From JALYXV01 sp963791545 (lineage in GTDB: Bacteria; Actinomycetota; Acidimicrobiia; Acidimicrobiales; Palsa-688), in contig CAWBSR010000017.1 in NCBI GenBank assembly GCA_963791545.1, positions 186,001 through 250,000 on the forward strand: DNA of 64,000 nt. The letters are read 5' to 3'. Positions 9,552 to 18,394 of this stretch are shown here, piece after piece. The notes below the pieces were generated by a model. It searched no databases, was not told where the DNA came from, and saw only the letters and a program-made list of their open reading frames with translations. Within the stretch, counting starts at the first letter, position 1, and every line of letters starts with the position of its first letter. A program made the position numbers and the translations under genes.

Positions 9552-10688
9552 GTGCTGAACCTGCCCCCGGGCGATGGCGTGCTGCCCAACCAGTGGCTGA
9601 CCGCGGCCATTCGCGAGGGCGTCATCGATGCCGGCGAGTTCACCATTCCCGGGTCCAACGTGCAGCCCGCCAGCCTCGACCTGCGGTTGGGGGAGGTGGC
9701 TTACCGGATGCGGTGCAGTTTTCTGCCCGACCGGTCGGCGGTCGAGGACAAGTTGGGCGACCTGGTGCTGGAGTCGCTCGACCTGCACCGGGGCGGCGTG
9801 GTGCTGGAGCCGGGGCGGCCCTACCTGATCCCGTTGAAGGAGCGGCTGTCGCTGCCACCGACGATCCGGGCCAAGGCCAACCCCAAGAGCTCGACAGGGC
9901 GCCTGGACGTGTTCACCCGGGTCATTACCGACGGCAGTTATCGCTTCGACGAGATCGGAGCCGGCTATCACGGGCGCCTGTACCTCGAGGTGGTGCCCCT
10001 GTCGTTCCCGGTCCGGGTGCGCGAGAACCTGGCGCTCAACCAACTGCGGCTGTCGGTGGGGCGCAGCGAGGTGAGCGACGCCGAGATCCGGACCCGCCAT
10101 GAGGTGTCGCCGCTGTTGTACGAGGCGGGCGTGGCCGTGCCCGTCGACCGGCTGGCGGTGGCCAGTGGACTGTTCCTGAGCCTCGACCTGAAGGGCGAAA
10201 CCTCCGACGGGTGGGTCGGTTACCGGGCCCGGGAGAATACCGCGCTGCTCGATATGACCAGGCAGGGGCCCTTTGACCGTGACGAATACTGGGAGCGGGT
10301 GCGCCGTGAGGAGGGCGGCCGGATCGTGCTGTCGCCCAAGCGTTTCTACCTGCTGCTCTCGAAGGAGGCGGTCACCATCCCGCCCAACCTGGCCGCCGAG
10401 ATGACCGCCTACGACCCGACTAGCGGCGAGCTCCGGACCCACTACGCGGGGTTTTTCGACCCCGGTTTCGGCTACGACCCCGGGGGTGGGTTCCACGGAT
10501 CCCGGGCCGCCCTCGAAGTGCGGGCCCACGACGTGCCGTTCATGGTCGAGCATGGCCAGCCGGTGTGCAAACTCACCTTTGAGCGCATGCTGGAGGCGCC
10601 CACCTCCCTGTACGGGCCCGCCATCGGATCGTCGTACCAGCAGCAGGAGGAAACGCTGGGCAAGCACTTCGCCACGCCCCGCCCCTGA
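9552..10688 (+). CDS. dcd: Long-form 2'-deoxycytidine 5'-triphosphate deaminase
   Basis: 378 residues, about twice the 190-residue Dcd, made of two dUTPase-like halves. Half one has GSNVQPASLDLRLG (~34-47) and NPKSSTGRLDVFTRV (~111-125, nucleotide/phosphate motif with SSxGR). Half two has AEMTAYDPTSGELR and AGFFDPGFGY (~279-306). It matches the DCD N-terminal family (PF06559) found in alphaproteobacteria and some actinobacteria. The reaction is dCTP to dUTP plus ammonia for thymidylate synthesis. GTG at 9552 is the only workable start, since an ATG 8 bases earlier is quickly closed. Confidence 0.85.
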   Translation: MLNLPPGDGVLPNQWLTAAIREGVIDAGEFTIPGSNVQPASLDLRLGEVAYRMRCSFLPDRSAVEDKLGDLVLESLDLHRGGVVLEPGRPYLIPLKERLSLPPTIRAKANPKSSTGRLDVFTRVITDGSYRFDEIGAGYHGRLYLEVVPLSFPVRVRENLALNQLRLSVGRSEVSDAEIRTRHEVSPLLYEAGVAVPVDRLAVASGLFLSLDLKGETSDGWVGYRARENTALLDMTRQGPFDRDEYWERVRREEGGRIVLSPKRFYLLLSKEAVTIPPNLAAEMTAYDPTSGELRTHYAGFFDPGFGYDPGGGFHGSRAALEVRAHDVPFMVEHGQPVCKLTFERMLEAPTSLYGPAIGSSYQQQEETLGKHFATPRP

Positions 10689-10888
10689 GGCCCAGGCGGG
10701 CGGGGTGGCCGGGAGGCCGGGTGGCCGGGTGGCCGGGAGGGTTCCGCGACGCGCGTACAAGCAATCGCGCGCGCTCGAAGGGGCAGAGGCACGTCCTGCG
10801 CGCCCGGAAACGCCAGAGCGCGCGGAATCAGGACGCCGGGCGGGGCTGGGGCGCCCGCGCCCAGTGTCGCTGCACGGGACGAAACGGT

Positions 10889-11440
10889 TCAGGTCGGGGT
10901 TGGAGGCGGGTCAGGCGGGGTTGGAGGCGGGTCATGGGAGTCGGCCGCCTCAACGTCGAGCGGCCGGGCGAGGCCGGGGACGATTTCGACGTTGGCCAGG
11001 TGGTGGAGGATGCCCGGGGCGGCCACCACCTTCCAACTCCGGCTGCCGCCCCCGAGGACGATCCGGGGTTGGGCCATCACCCGTTCGTCGACCCAGATCG
11101 GCACCTGGGGCGGCAGGCCGAAGACCGTCACCCCGCCGATCATCATTCCCGTGACGGCGGCCGTCTCGTCGGCCGAGGCGAACGACACCCGCCGCACCCC
11201 CATCCGCTGTTTGACGGCCCGGTTGACATCGAGGCGGGTGTCGGCGAGCACCACGCAGGCCGCGAAGACCGGCGGCTGCGATTTGCCGACCACCACGATG
11301 GTGTTGGCCGACTCGCCCAGCGAATAGCCATAGGCCTGGCAGAAGGCGGCGGTGTCCGCGAGCGCGGGGTCGCAAGGCACCAGCTCGTAGGCAACACCGA
11401 GCTGGTCCAGGTGCTCGCGGACCCGCTCGTCACTCGTCAT
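10889..11440 (-). CDS. YbaK/EbsC-family aminoacyl-tRNA deacylase-like protein
   Basis: 183 residues. The YbaK domain is clear: CDPALADTAAFCQAYG (~25), TIVVVGKS with the conserved Lys (~47), CVVLADTRLDVNRAVKQRMG, ETAAVTGMMIGGVTVFG and VVAAPGILHHLANVEIVPG. The family hydrolyses misacylated tRNA (Cys-tRNAPro, Ala-tRNAPro) in trans. The C-terminal ~15 residues are a Pro/Thr tail (DPPPTPPDPPPTPT) from a short direct repeat. It is divergent from the ECF transporter genes. Confidence 0.85.
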   Translation of the reverse strand: MTSDERVREHLDQLGVAYELVPCDPALADTAAFCQAYGYSLGESANTIVVVGKSQPPVFAACVVLADTRLDVNRAVKQRMGVRRVSFASADETAAVTGMMIGGVTVFGLPPQVPIWVDERVMAQPRIVLGGGSRSWKVVAAPGILHHLANVEIVPGLARPLDVEAADSHDPPPTPPDPPPTPT

Positions 11441-11521
11441 GGCGGCGAAGCTAGCGGCCCCACGGCCCAGGTCGGCCCGGGTCGGTCCCGGCCGGGGCGG
11501 CAGGGGTGACAGGCTGGGGCG

Positions 11522-12436
11522 GTGGCAAAGCGGCTGGCGATGTGGCGGGGCCGGGGTCCGCTGCGCCCCGCTGAGCTGGCCGAGGCCGCCGTCTTGGCCG
11601 ACGTATCGGTAGCGCTCATCGCCCTGGGATGGCTGCTGCCGGTCACGACGTTGTTCATCGCGGCCGCCATGGCTCCGATGGCGGCCATCGCGGCCCGCAA
11701 CCGACCCCGGGCGGTCCTGGCGGGCGCGGTGGCGGGCACGACTGTCGCCATGCTCATCGCGGGCACCGGTCTCGCCTCCAACGTGGTCGCCTGCGCCGTC
11801 CTCGGCACCCTGCTCGGGGTGGCCTGGCGCCGGCGGTGGGGCATGATCCGCATGGTGCTGGTGGCGGTGGCGTTGTTCTGGCCTCCCGCCGCCATCGGGG
11901 CCGACCTCGTGCTCAGTGCCTTCAGCCAGTTGCGCACCCTGGCCCTCGACCAGATCACCAACACCTGGGGTGGGGCCAAGTCGAACCTCCGCTTCATCGG
12001 CCTGGTCCGGCTGACCCGCTGGCTCGATCCAGTCGTCCGCTGGGTTGTCGCCCACTGGGCGATCGGCGTGCCTGCCGCCTTGCTGGTGGGAATCGTGGGC
12101 GGCAGCATTATGGGGCGGCTGCTGTCCTGGCCCCCGCTGGCCCGCCTGGAACGGACCCGGCTTGCGCCCCCGACACCTGAGGCGGCGGCCACCAGGGGCG
12201 CCACCTCCGACCCCGCCCAGGCCGCCACCCCCCCCACCTCCGACCCCGGCGCAAGGGCGCCACCTCCGACCCCGCCAAGGGCGCCACCTCCGACCCCGGC
12301 AAGGCCGCCACCACTGGCCGTGCCGCCGCCACCGCCGCCCTCGCGGGCGAGCCGGGACCGGTGCCTGTGCGGCTCGTCGACGTCGGCCACACCTACCCGG
12401 CGATGGCGGCGCCCGCCCTCGAGAGGGTGTCATTGA
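11522..12436 (+). CDS. ECF transporter S-component-like membrane domain (probable frame break in linker)
   Basis: About 210 residues with five or six hydrophobic helices (VSVALIALGWLLPV, VLAGAVAGTTVAMLIAG, MVLVAVALFWPP, AIGVPAALLVGIVGG), followed by a low-complexity tail. The membrane part resembles the substrate-binding S component of energy-coupling-factor importers; the vitamin or metal cannot be named. After ~residue 240 the reading frame becomes unnatural (Pro runs, then a Cys/Arg tail overlapping the ATPase gene). The other frame continues the same GATSDP repeat straight into the ATPase, as in the fused M. tuberculosis Rv2326c, so one base near 12252 is probably missing. Start GTG at 11522. 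Confidence 0.75.
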   Translation: MAKRLAMWRGRGPLRPAELAEAAVLADVSVALIALGWLLPVTTLFIAAAMAPMAAIAARNRPRAVLAGAVAGTTVAMLIAGTGLASNVVACAVLGTLLGVAWRRRWGMIRMVLVAVALFWPPAAIGADLVLSAFSQLRTLALDQITNTWGGAKSNLRFIGLVRLTRWLDPVVRWVVAHWAIGVPAALLVGIVGGSIMGRLLSWPPLARLERTRLAPPTPEAAATRGATSDPAQAATPPTSDPGARAPPPTPPRAPPPTPARPPPLAVPPPPPPSRASRDRCLCGSSTSATPTRRWRRPPSRGCH

Positions 12437-13752
12437 CCGTCGAACCGGGCCAGTTCGTGGCCGTGGTGGGTCCCAACGGCTCCGGCAAGTCCACCCTGGT
12501 CCGCATCCTCGGGGGCCGAACCCCCACCTCGGGCCTGGTGGAGCGGCCCGGCGCCGCCGCCCCGGGCCGGGCCGGCGGCACCGCGCTCATTTTTCAACGA
12601 CCCGAGAGCCAGGTGCTCGGCGTGCGGGTTCGCGACGACCTGGTCTGGGGGCTTCCCCGTCACCACCACGTCGATCTCGAGCCCCTGCTGGCCCGGGTGG
12701 GGCTGAATGGCTTCGAGGACCGGGAGACCTCGACGCTCTCGGGAGGAGAACTCCAGCGCCTGGCCGTGGCCTCGGCTCTGGCCCGCCGTCCCCGGCTGCT
12801 CATCTCCGACGAGTCGACGGCCATGGTCGACGCCGCCGGTCGGGAGCTGCTGGCCGATCTCCTGGCCGGGCTGGCTGCCGATGAGGGCTTGGCGGTGGTG
12901 CACGTCACCCACCGGGTGGAGGAGGCGAAACGGGCCGACCGCGTCCTCTTCCTCGACCGGGGCCGGGTGGTGGCCGCCCCCACGCCGGCCGGTCCCGATC
13001 CCGGTTCCGGTCCCGGTCCCAGTACCGGTCCCACCGAGACGCCCGTACCCCGCGCCGGGACCGGGGGCGGATCCCTCGAGCTTCGCGGTGTGGGCCACGT
13101 CTACTCCGCCAGGTCTCCGTGGGCCCACCAGTCCCTGACCGGGATCAACCTCACCGTCAACCCCGGCGACGCAGTCCTGGTCGTGGGCCACAACGGTTCG
13201 GGCAAGTCCACGCTGGCCTGGATCCTCGCGGGCCTGCTCGAAGCCACCGAGGGCGAGGCCCGACTCGACGGCCGCCCTATTCACCAGCAGCTGGGCCAGG
13301 TGGCCCTGTCGTTCCAGCACGCCCGGCTCCAGCTGCTCCGCAGCACCGTCAGCCGCGACGTGCGCTCCGCCTCGGGCGGCGACGCCGCCGAAGCCGACGC
13401 CGCCCTGGTACTGGTGGGCCTCGACCCCGCGGAACTGGCTGCCCGCGCCATCGACCAGTTGAGCGGCGGCCAGCAGCGGCGGGTGGCACTGGCGGGGATG
13501 CTGGCCCGGCGCCCTCGGGTCCTGATTCTGGACGAACCCTTCGCAGGCCTCGATGACGGCTCCCGCCGGGGCCTGATCTCGGTGCTTCGCCGGTTGCGGA
13601 CCGAGATTGGTTTGACCCTGGTCCTGGTGTCGCACGACACCGAGGGAGCGGACCAACTCGTCGATCGGGTCATCACCCTCGACCACGGGCGGATCGTGGC
13701 CGACCGCCCCACCCAGGAGCTGGCGCAACGCGGCGGCGGGGGAGCGCCGTGA
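12361..13752 (+). CDS. ECF transporter double ATPase (two fused ABC domains)
   Basis: 463 residues with two ABC ATPase domains. Domain 1: Walker A GPNGSGKST (~34), signature TLSGGELQRL (~125), Walker B LLISDEST. Domain 2: Walker A GHNGSGKST (~276), signature QLSGGQQRRV (~361), Walker B LILDEPFAG, H-switch LVSHD. Domain 1 has Ser after the Walker B DE, as in many fused ECF A1A2 proteins. It powers uptake with the S and T components on either side. The GTG at 12361 is a workable start, but protein-like sequence (TSDPGKAATTGRA) continues upstream in this frame, suggesting an S-A1-A2 fusion. Confidence 0.9.
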   Translation: MPVRLVDVGHTYPAMAAPALERVSLTVEPGQFVAVVGPNGSGKSTLVRILGGRTPTSGLVERPGAAAPGRAGGTALIFQRPESQVLGVRVRDDLVWGLPRHHHVDLEPLLARVGLNGFEDRETSTLSGGELQRLAVASALARRPRLLISDESTAMVDAAGRELLADLLAGLAADEGLAVVHVTHRVEEAKRADRVLFLDRGRVVAAPTPAGPDPGSGPGPSTGPTETPVPRAGTGGGSLELRGVGHVYSARSPWAHQSLTGINLTVNPGDAVLVVGHNGSGKSTLAWILAGLLEATEGEARLDGRPIHQQLGQVALSFQHARLQLLRSTVSRDVRSASGGDAAEADAALVLVGLDPAELAARAIDQLSGGQQRRVALAGMLARRPRVLILDEPFAGLDDGSRRGLISVLRRLRTEIGLTLVLVSHDTEGADQLVDRVITLDHGRIVADRPTQELAQRGGGGAP

Positions 13753-14600
13753 GACTCCGGCGGGGCGTCGAGGAGCCTGTCGACCTGTCGCACCGAGAGG
13801 TGCCGGCCCGCCGCCGCCGGCCGTCCGAGCTCACCCTGCTGCGCCCCATCCCGGGCGCCACCGCCGTGCATCAGTTGTGGGCGGGCACCAAGTTGGTGGC
13901 GGTGGTGATGCTGGCCTTGGTCCTCGGCCTCAAGCCGACCTGGCCCAGCATCGGCGCCTGCGCCGCCCTCGTCACCCTGGCGTGGGCCCTGGCCCGCATC
14001 CCCCGGGGTGCCCTGCCCCGGTTGCCTCGGTGGTTCTTCATCGGCCTGGGCATCGGGGCCCTCCTGACGTTCCGTTCGACGGCGCCCCCGACCGGCCACC
14101 TGCTCGGGATCGGGGTGAGCTGGGGCGGCTTGGAGGAATGGGCCCGCATCACCACCCTCGCCACGGTTGTCTTCGCGGCGGCCGCCGTCATGAGCTGGAC
14201 CACCCCGCTGGCCGAGGTGGCGCCCGCCCTGGCTCGTCTGGGGACGCCACTGCGCTGGATGCGGCTGCCTGTCGATGAGTGGGCGGCGGCGATCGCGCTG
14301 TCGATCCGCTGCCTGCCGTTGCTGATCGATGAGGTCCGGACCCTGATCGCGGCTCGGCGACTACGCCCCAGTACCAGGCAGGCAGGCGAGATCCGGATGA
14401 ACTGGGTGATCCGGGAAGCGCAGGACCTCCTCTTCACTACCCTGGCGGTGTCGCTCCGGCGCGCCACCGAGCTCGGTGAGGCAATGGAGGCCCGGGGCGG
14501 CTTCGGTACCGTCTCCGACTCAACCTCAGGAGTCAGTTGGCGCGACGCGGTGGCCGTGGTGCTGCTGGTCGGGGCCGCCACCACCGCCGTCGTGCTATGA
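13749..14600 (+). CDS. ECF transporter T component (CbiQ family)
   Basis: 283 residues with five or six membrane helices and the ATPase-coupling segment near the C-terminus (RRATELGEAMEARGGFG, ~253), containing the Ala-Arg-Gly motif that contacts the ABC subunits. About 40 polar, arginine-rich residues precede the first helix. GTG at 13749 overlaps the ATPase stop (GTGA), so the module is translationally coupled, and the stop overlaps the tag start (ATGA). Confidence 0.9.
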   Translation: MRLRRGVEEPVDLSHREVPARRRRPSELTLLRPIPGATAVHQLWAGTKLVAVVMLALVLGLKPTWPSIGACAALVTLAWALARIPRGALPRLPRWFFIGLGIGALLTFRSTAPPTGHLLGIGVSWGGLEEWARITTLATVVFAAAAVMSWTTPLAEVAPALARLGTPLRWMRLPVDEWAAAIALSIRCLPLLIDEVRTLIAARRLRPSTRQAGEIRMNWVIREAQDLLFTTLAVSLRRATELGEAMEARGGFGTVSDSTSGVSWRDAVAVVLLVGAATTAVVL

Positions 14601-14722
14601 CCCCCGAACCCGGTATGACCCCAGAATCCGCCATGACCACCGAATCCGCCATGACCACCGAATCCGCCATGACCACCGAACCCGCCATGACCACCGAACC
14701 CGCCTTGACCACCGAACCCGCC
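14597..14722 (+). repeat. 18-bp tandem repeat, seven copies, at the start of tag
   Basis: Seven consecutive 18-bp units (consensus ATGACCACCGAATCCGCC) run from 14597 to 14722. Units 3-4 are identical and units 5-6 are identical. Six begin ATG and the last TTG, so each unit offers an in-frame start codon. Copy number can change without shifting frame. Confidence 0.95.
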
Positions 14723-15349
14723 GGCCCGGACGGACCCGCCCGGGCCGGCCTCGCCCAGGGGCCCGATGGGGAGTGGCGCTGCCGGTGGGGCCTCAGCACG
14801 CCCGACTATGTCGCCTACCACGACGAGGAGTGGGGCTTCCCCGTGGCCGCCGACGATGCCTTGTTTGAGAAGTTGTGCCTGGAAGGCTTCCAAGCCGGGT
14901 TGAGCTGGCTCACCATCCTGCGCAAACGCCCTGCGTTCCGGTACGCCTTTTCCCAATTCGATTTTGAACAGGTGGCCTCCTTCGGCGATGGCGATATCGA
15001 GCGCATGCTGGCCGATTCGGGCATCGTGCGCCACCGGGGAAAGATCGCCTCCACCATCAACAACGCCCGTCGGGCCATCGAGCTGAGAGCCGAATTTGGT
15101 TCCTTGGCCTCCTACCTCTGGCAATGGGAGCCCGGCCGACCATCAGTACCCCCCGAGGGCGGCCCCCTGCCCGCGACCGCGGCGTCACGGGCACTCAGCA
15201 AGGACTTGAAGCGCCGGGGGTGGACCTTCGTCGGGCCCACGACCGTTTACGCGTTCATGCAGGCCATGGGTTTGGTCAACGACCACCTCGAAGGCTGCTG
15301 GCGCCGGTCCGCGGCCGAGGCGGCCCGGGCCGTCTTCACCCGCCCTTGA
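14597..15349 (+). CDS. tag: DNA-3-methyladenine glycosylase I
   Basis: 250 residues; residues ~52-245 align along their length with E. coli Tag: RCRWG and YHDEEWGFPV (3-methyladenine pocket Glu), CLEGFQAGLSWLTILRKR, SGIVRHRGKI, ALSKDLKRRGWTFVGPTTVY and NDHLEGCW. The zinc ligands (Cys near the start, His in YHDEE, His and Cys in HLEGC) are all present. It removes 3-methyladenine from alkylated DNA. The N-terminal ~42 residues are seven tandem hexapeptides (MTTESA type) not needed for the fold, and six of the seven units begin with ATG, so the true start may be internal. Confidence 0.92.
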   Translation: MTPEPGMTPESAMTTESAMTTESAMTTEPAMTTEPALTTEPAGPDGPARAGLAQGPDGEWRCRWGLSTPDYVAYHDEEWGFPVAADDALFEKLCLEGFQAGLSWLTILRKRPAFRYAFSQFDFEQVASFGDGDIERMLADSGIVRHRGKIASTINNARRAIELRAEFGSLASYLWQWEPGRPSVPPEGGPLPATAASRALSKDLKRRGWTFVGPTTVYAFMQAMGLVNDHLEGCWRRSAAEAARAVFTRP

Positions 15350-15508
15350 TGACGCTCGGGTACCCACGCCCCGGATCCCGCCAACCGGCAGGCGTCGGCG
15401 TCGCCGTCCATGCAGGTCCCGCGGCCGTTTCCCACCTGGGGACGCCCCTGACCAACCCGACCCGAGGTGCGAGGTGCCGGCGCCCGGCGATGGCTTTACG
15501 CTGTTCCT

Positions 15509-16486
15509 GTGCCTGCACCGACCGCGCCCCACGGCGCCGCCGTCGCCTCCGACCGGCTGAACCGCCGGTCCCGGCGGCTACTGTTGGTGCTCGTCATCAA
15601 CATGGCGATCGTGGGCGGCCAGGTCGTCGCCGGCCTTCTCGCCTCCTCGGTGGGCCTGATAGCCGATGCCGCCCACAACCTCACCGACGTCGCAGCCATC
15701 CTGCTGGCCTACTTCGCCCTCCGCCTGACCCGTCGGCCCCCCAACAGCAACCGCTCCTTCGGCTACCACCGTTCCACGGTGCTGGCCGCCCAGGCCAACG
15801 CCGCCTTTCTGATCGCGGTGAGCGCGATCATCGGCTACGAGGCGGTGCTGCGCCTCCTCCATCCGCACCCCGTGAAAGGGGGAGTGGTGGCGGCGGTGGC
15901 CGTCGGCGCCCTGGCTGCCAACGGGCTGGCCGCCTGGCTGGTATTCGAACGCCGCAGTCGCGACCACAACATGCGGGCCGTGGCCCTGCACATGACCGCC
16001 GACGCCGCGGCATCGGCCGGTGTCGCCGGGGCGGGAATCGTTATCCTGCTCACCGGCGGCCTCTCGTGGCTGGACCCGGCGGTCTCGCTGGCCATCGCGG
16101 TGCTGATCGGCGTGCAGTCCTCCAAGTTGGTCCGCGACACCACCGACGTCCTGCTCGAGTCGACCCCGAGCGGCCTCGACATGGACGACCTGAAGGAGGT
16201 CATGTCGGCGGTGCCGGGCGTGGAGGACGTCCACGACGTCCATGCCTGGAGCCTGTCGTCGGACGTGTATGCCCTGTCGGCCCACGTGGTGCTCCTGGGC
16301 CACCCGACCCTGGAGGAGGCCCAGCTAGTGAGCGTGTCCGTCAAAGCGGCGATCGCGGGCCGCTTCGGGATCGCCCACGCCACCATCGACCTGGAGTGCG
16401 AGACCTGCATCTCCGGGGACACCCCGCCGTGCGCCATGGACAACCTGGCGCCGTCAGCAGTGCCCGCCACCGCCCACCACCACTAA
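15509..16486 (+). CDS. Cation diffusion facilitator (CzcD-type) efflux protein
   Basis: About 325 residues. Six membrane helices with the Zn site: SVGLIADAAHNLTDV (HxxxD, TM2) and LHMTADAAASAGV (HxxxD, TM5). A His-rich loop is short (HPHP). The cytoplasmic domain has LLESTPSGLDMDDLKEVM and VEDVHDVHAWSLSSDVYALSAHVVL, then DLECETC and a terminal HHH. It exports Zn2+ or similar ions in exchange for protons. GTG at 15509 was chosen, with TTACGCT about 6-12 bases upstream as a possible -10 of a nearly leaderless transcript. Confidence 0.9.
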   Translation: MPAPTAPHGAAVASDRLNRRSRRLLLVLVINMAIVGGQVVAGLLASSVGLIADAAHNLTDVAAILLAYFALRLTRRPPNSNRSFGYHRSTVLAAQANAAFLIAVSAIIGYEAVLRLLHPHPVKGGVVAAVAVGALAANGLAAWLVFERRSRDHNMRAVALHMTADAAASAGVAGAGIVILLTGGLSWLDPAVSLAIAVLIGVQSSKLVRDTTDVLLESTPSGLDMDDLKEVMSAVPGVEDVHDVHAWSLSSDVYALSAHVVLLGHPTLEEAQLVSVSVKAAIAGRFGIAHATIDLECETCISGDTPPCAMDNLAPSAVPATAHHH

Positions 16487-16534
16487 GACGGTCCCAGGCG
16501 CCGCTGCCATCTCAGATCCACGTATTGTCGCGTC

Positions 16535-16855
16535 ATGTGCCGGAGCATCGTCACCCTTCGGGGGGAAGAGCCCGCCACGGACGACGAAGTCCAGGCGGCC
16601 GCCCTCCAGTTCATCCGCAAGGTGAGCGGCCAGCGGGCCCCCTCCCGAGCCAACCAGGAGGGGTTCGACCGGGCCGTCCATGAGGTGGCCCACGCCACCC
16701 GGCGCCTGCTCGACGAGATGGTGTTCCCGCCCGGCGCCCGGCCCCCCGCCATGGCCCAAAGCCGGATCGTGGCCCGCAGCAAGCTGGCTGCCGGGGCCCG
16801 AGCCGCCATTGGGGAGCCGAAGCCCCGAGCCGCCAACGCGGAACCGAAGCCCTGA
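16535..16855 (+). CDS. DUF2277 family protein
   Basis: 106 residues starting MCRSIVTLRGEEPATDDEV and AALQFIRKVSGQRAPS, the hallmark N-terminal block of DUF2277, followed by HEVAHATRRLLDEM. The family is short, cytosolic and of unknown function. The C-terminal ~35 residues are Ala/Pro/Lys-rich. The stop codon is followed within 30 bp by the lipoprotein gene below. Confidence 0.85.
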   Translation: MCRSIVTLRGEEPATDDEVQAAALQFIRKVSGQRAPSRANQEGFDRAVHEVAHATRRLLDEMVFPPGARPPAMAQSRIVARSKLAAGARAAIGEPKPRAANAEPKP

Positions 16856-16884
16856 GACGCTCCGCCAGGCATCGGAGCGTCCCC

Positions 16885-17518
16885 TTGGCGGCCGCCGTCC
16901 TGATCCTGGTGACCGGGTGCGGGTCCCGCCACCCGGCAACCTCGGCGTCGGCCGCCACGACGACCACGACGACCACGACGAGCACGACAAGCACACCAGA
17001 AACCACCACGACGGGGGCCACACCCGCAACCACTACGACGACCCACACCCACACCCACACCCACACCCACAACCACTACGACCACACCCGGACCGCCCGC
17101 CCCCACGACCACCGCCATCTCATCCAGCGGCGTCCCGGGCGATCTGCTCAACCCCGCCGTCACCGCCTCCACCATCGCGACCACCATCTGCGTGAGCGGG
17201 TACACGACCACCATCCGCCCCCCGACCAGCTTCACCGAGCCCCTCAAGATCCACCAGATCGCCACCTACGGCTATGCCGACCACACGGTCAGCCACTACG
17301 AGGAGGACCACGTCATCGCCCTCGAGATCGGTGGCGCCCCGGCGGCCGCAGTCAACCTGTTCCCCGAGCCTCACACGGTCTCGCCCATCGACGACTCCCT
17401 GGAGAACTCCCTCCACCTCCAGGTCTGCCACGGCCTGCTGAGCCTGGCCGCGGCCCAGCGGCAGCTGTTCACCGCCAAGTTGAGCCACGGGTACTCCCGG
17501 GCCGCCAGCGCCGCCTAG
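16885..17518 (+). pseudogene. Secreted lipoprotein with HNH-nuclease-like C-terminal domain, frame interrupted
   Basis: The first part (from 16885) is a lipoprotein signal (AAAVLILVTGC, lipobox VTGC) followed by a Thr/Ser-rich stalk. The C-terminal part lies one base out of frame (stop at 17518): GVPGDLLNPAVTAS, CVSGYTTTIRPPTSF, YEEDHVIALEIGGAPAAAVNLFPEP. The EDHxIALExGG and NLFPEP block is the compact HNH-like motif seen in secreted actinobacterial proteins. The two frames meet in an ACCCAC repeat at ~17042, where removing one C would join TTTT to PTPTPT. TTG 16885 lacks a charged n-region; an in-frame CTG at 16852, overlapping the DUF2277 stop, would supply RRSARHR. Confidence 0.65.
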
Positions 17519-17526
17519 CCGGACCC

Positions 17527-18285
17527 ATGTGCGGCCGTTACACCTCCACCTCCGCCCCCGCCGACCTGGCCCGGGTCTTCGCCGTCGACGAGGTCAAGGT
17601 CGACGAGCTCCCGCTGCGCTACAACGTGGCGCCCACCCAGGATGTCTACGCGGTTGCCAGCCGACGCCCCAAGGAGGGTGGGGAAAAGGCCCGCCGGCAG
17701 CTGGGTGCATTTCGCTGGGGGCTCATACCCAACTGGGCCAAGGATGCGTCGGTGGGCAACAAGATGATCAATGCCCGGGCCGAGGGGATCGAGACCAAGA
17801 GCGCCTACAAACGGGCCCTGACCCGCCGGCGCTGCATCATCCCAGCTGACGCCTTCTACGAGTGGCAGGCCCGGGAGGACCCCAACCAGCCCGGGAAGAA
17901 ACGTAGCAAGCTGCCCTACGTCATCCGACGCCGGGACCGCAGCCCGCTTGCCTTGGCGGGACTGTGGGAGTTCTGGCGGCCCCCCGAGGACCCCGACGCC
18001 GAGCCCATCCGTAGCTGCGTGATCATCACGACCCAGGCCAACGACCTGGTGGCGCCCATCCATGACCGGATGCCCGTCATCCTGGCGCCCAGCGCCTGGG
18101 ACCAGTGGCTCGACCCGGCCAATGACGACCTGGTGGCGATCAAGGGCTTACTGGTCCCGGCGCCGTCGGACGGCTTTGAGGCGTATCCCGTCGGCACCCG
18201 GGTCAATGGCGTCGCCAACGAGGGCCCCGAGCTCATCGAACCCCTCCCGTCTCCGCCATCGGAAGAAATCCCTGCAATGGGCTAA
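17527..18285 (+). CDS. SRAP domain protein (YedK/HMCES type)
   Basis: 252 residues. Starts MCGRYT, giving the catalytic Cys2 after Met removal. Other active-site blocks: YNVAPTQ (~40), WGLIPNWAKD, INARAEGIETK (~80), CIIPADAFYEW with the Glu (~105) and PIHDRMPVIL with the His (~178). The family covalently caps abasic sites in single-stranded DNA to protect them. Genome context (8 bp after the HNH-like gene) gives no further hint. Confidence 0.93.
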   Translation: MCGRYTSTSAPADLARVFAVDEVKVDELPLRYNVAPTQDVYAVASRRPKEGGEKARRQLGAFRWGLIPNWAKDASVGNKMINARAEGIETKSAYKRALTRRRCIIPADAFYEWQAREDPNQPGKKRSKLPYVIRRRDRSPLALAGLWEFWRPPEDPDAEPIRSCVIITTQANDLVAPIHDRMPVILAPSAWDQWLDPANDDLVAIKGLLVPAPSDGFEAYPVGTRVNGVANEGPELIEPLPSPPSEEIPAMG

Positions 18286-18394
18286 GGTGGACGGTGAGGG
18301 ACGCCTCGTTTAGCTCGGTTGGACGGCCGCAACGGTTGTCGCCCCGCTTGCAGGCCCGACGCCTCCTCTGATCGCAACAGAGAGGCAATCTGCC

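Noticed and set aside
9435..10760. Minus-strand 441-codon frame
   Set aside because: Opposite the dCTP deaminase gene; His/Gln/Arg-rich shadow.
11440..11522. Riboswitch ahead of the ECF transporter genes
   Set aside because: The 80-base gap has no cobalamin, thiamine or other aptamer signature that I can recognise.
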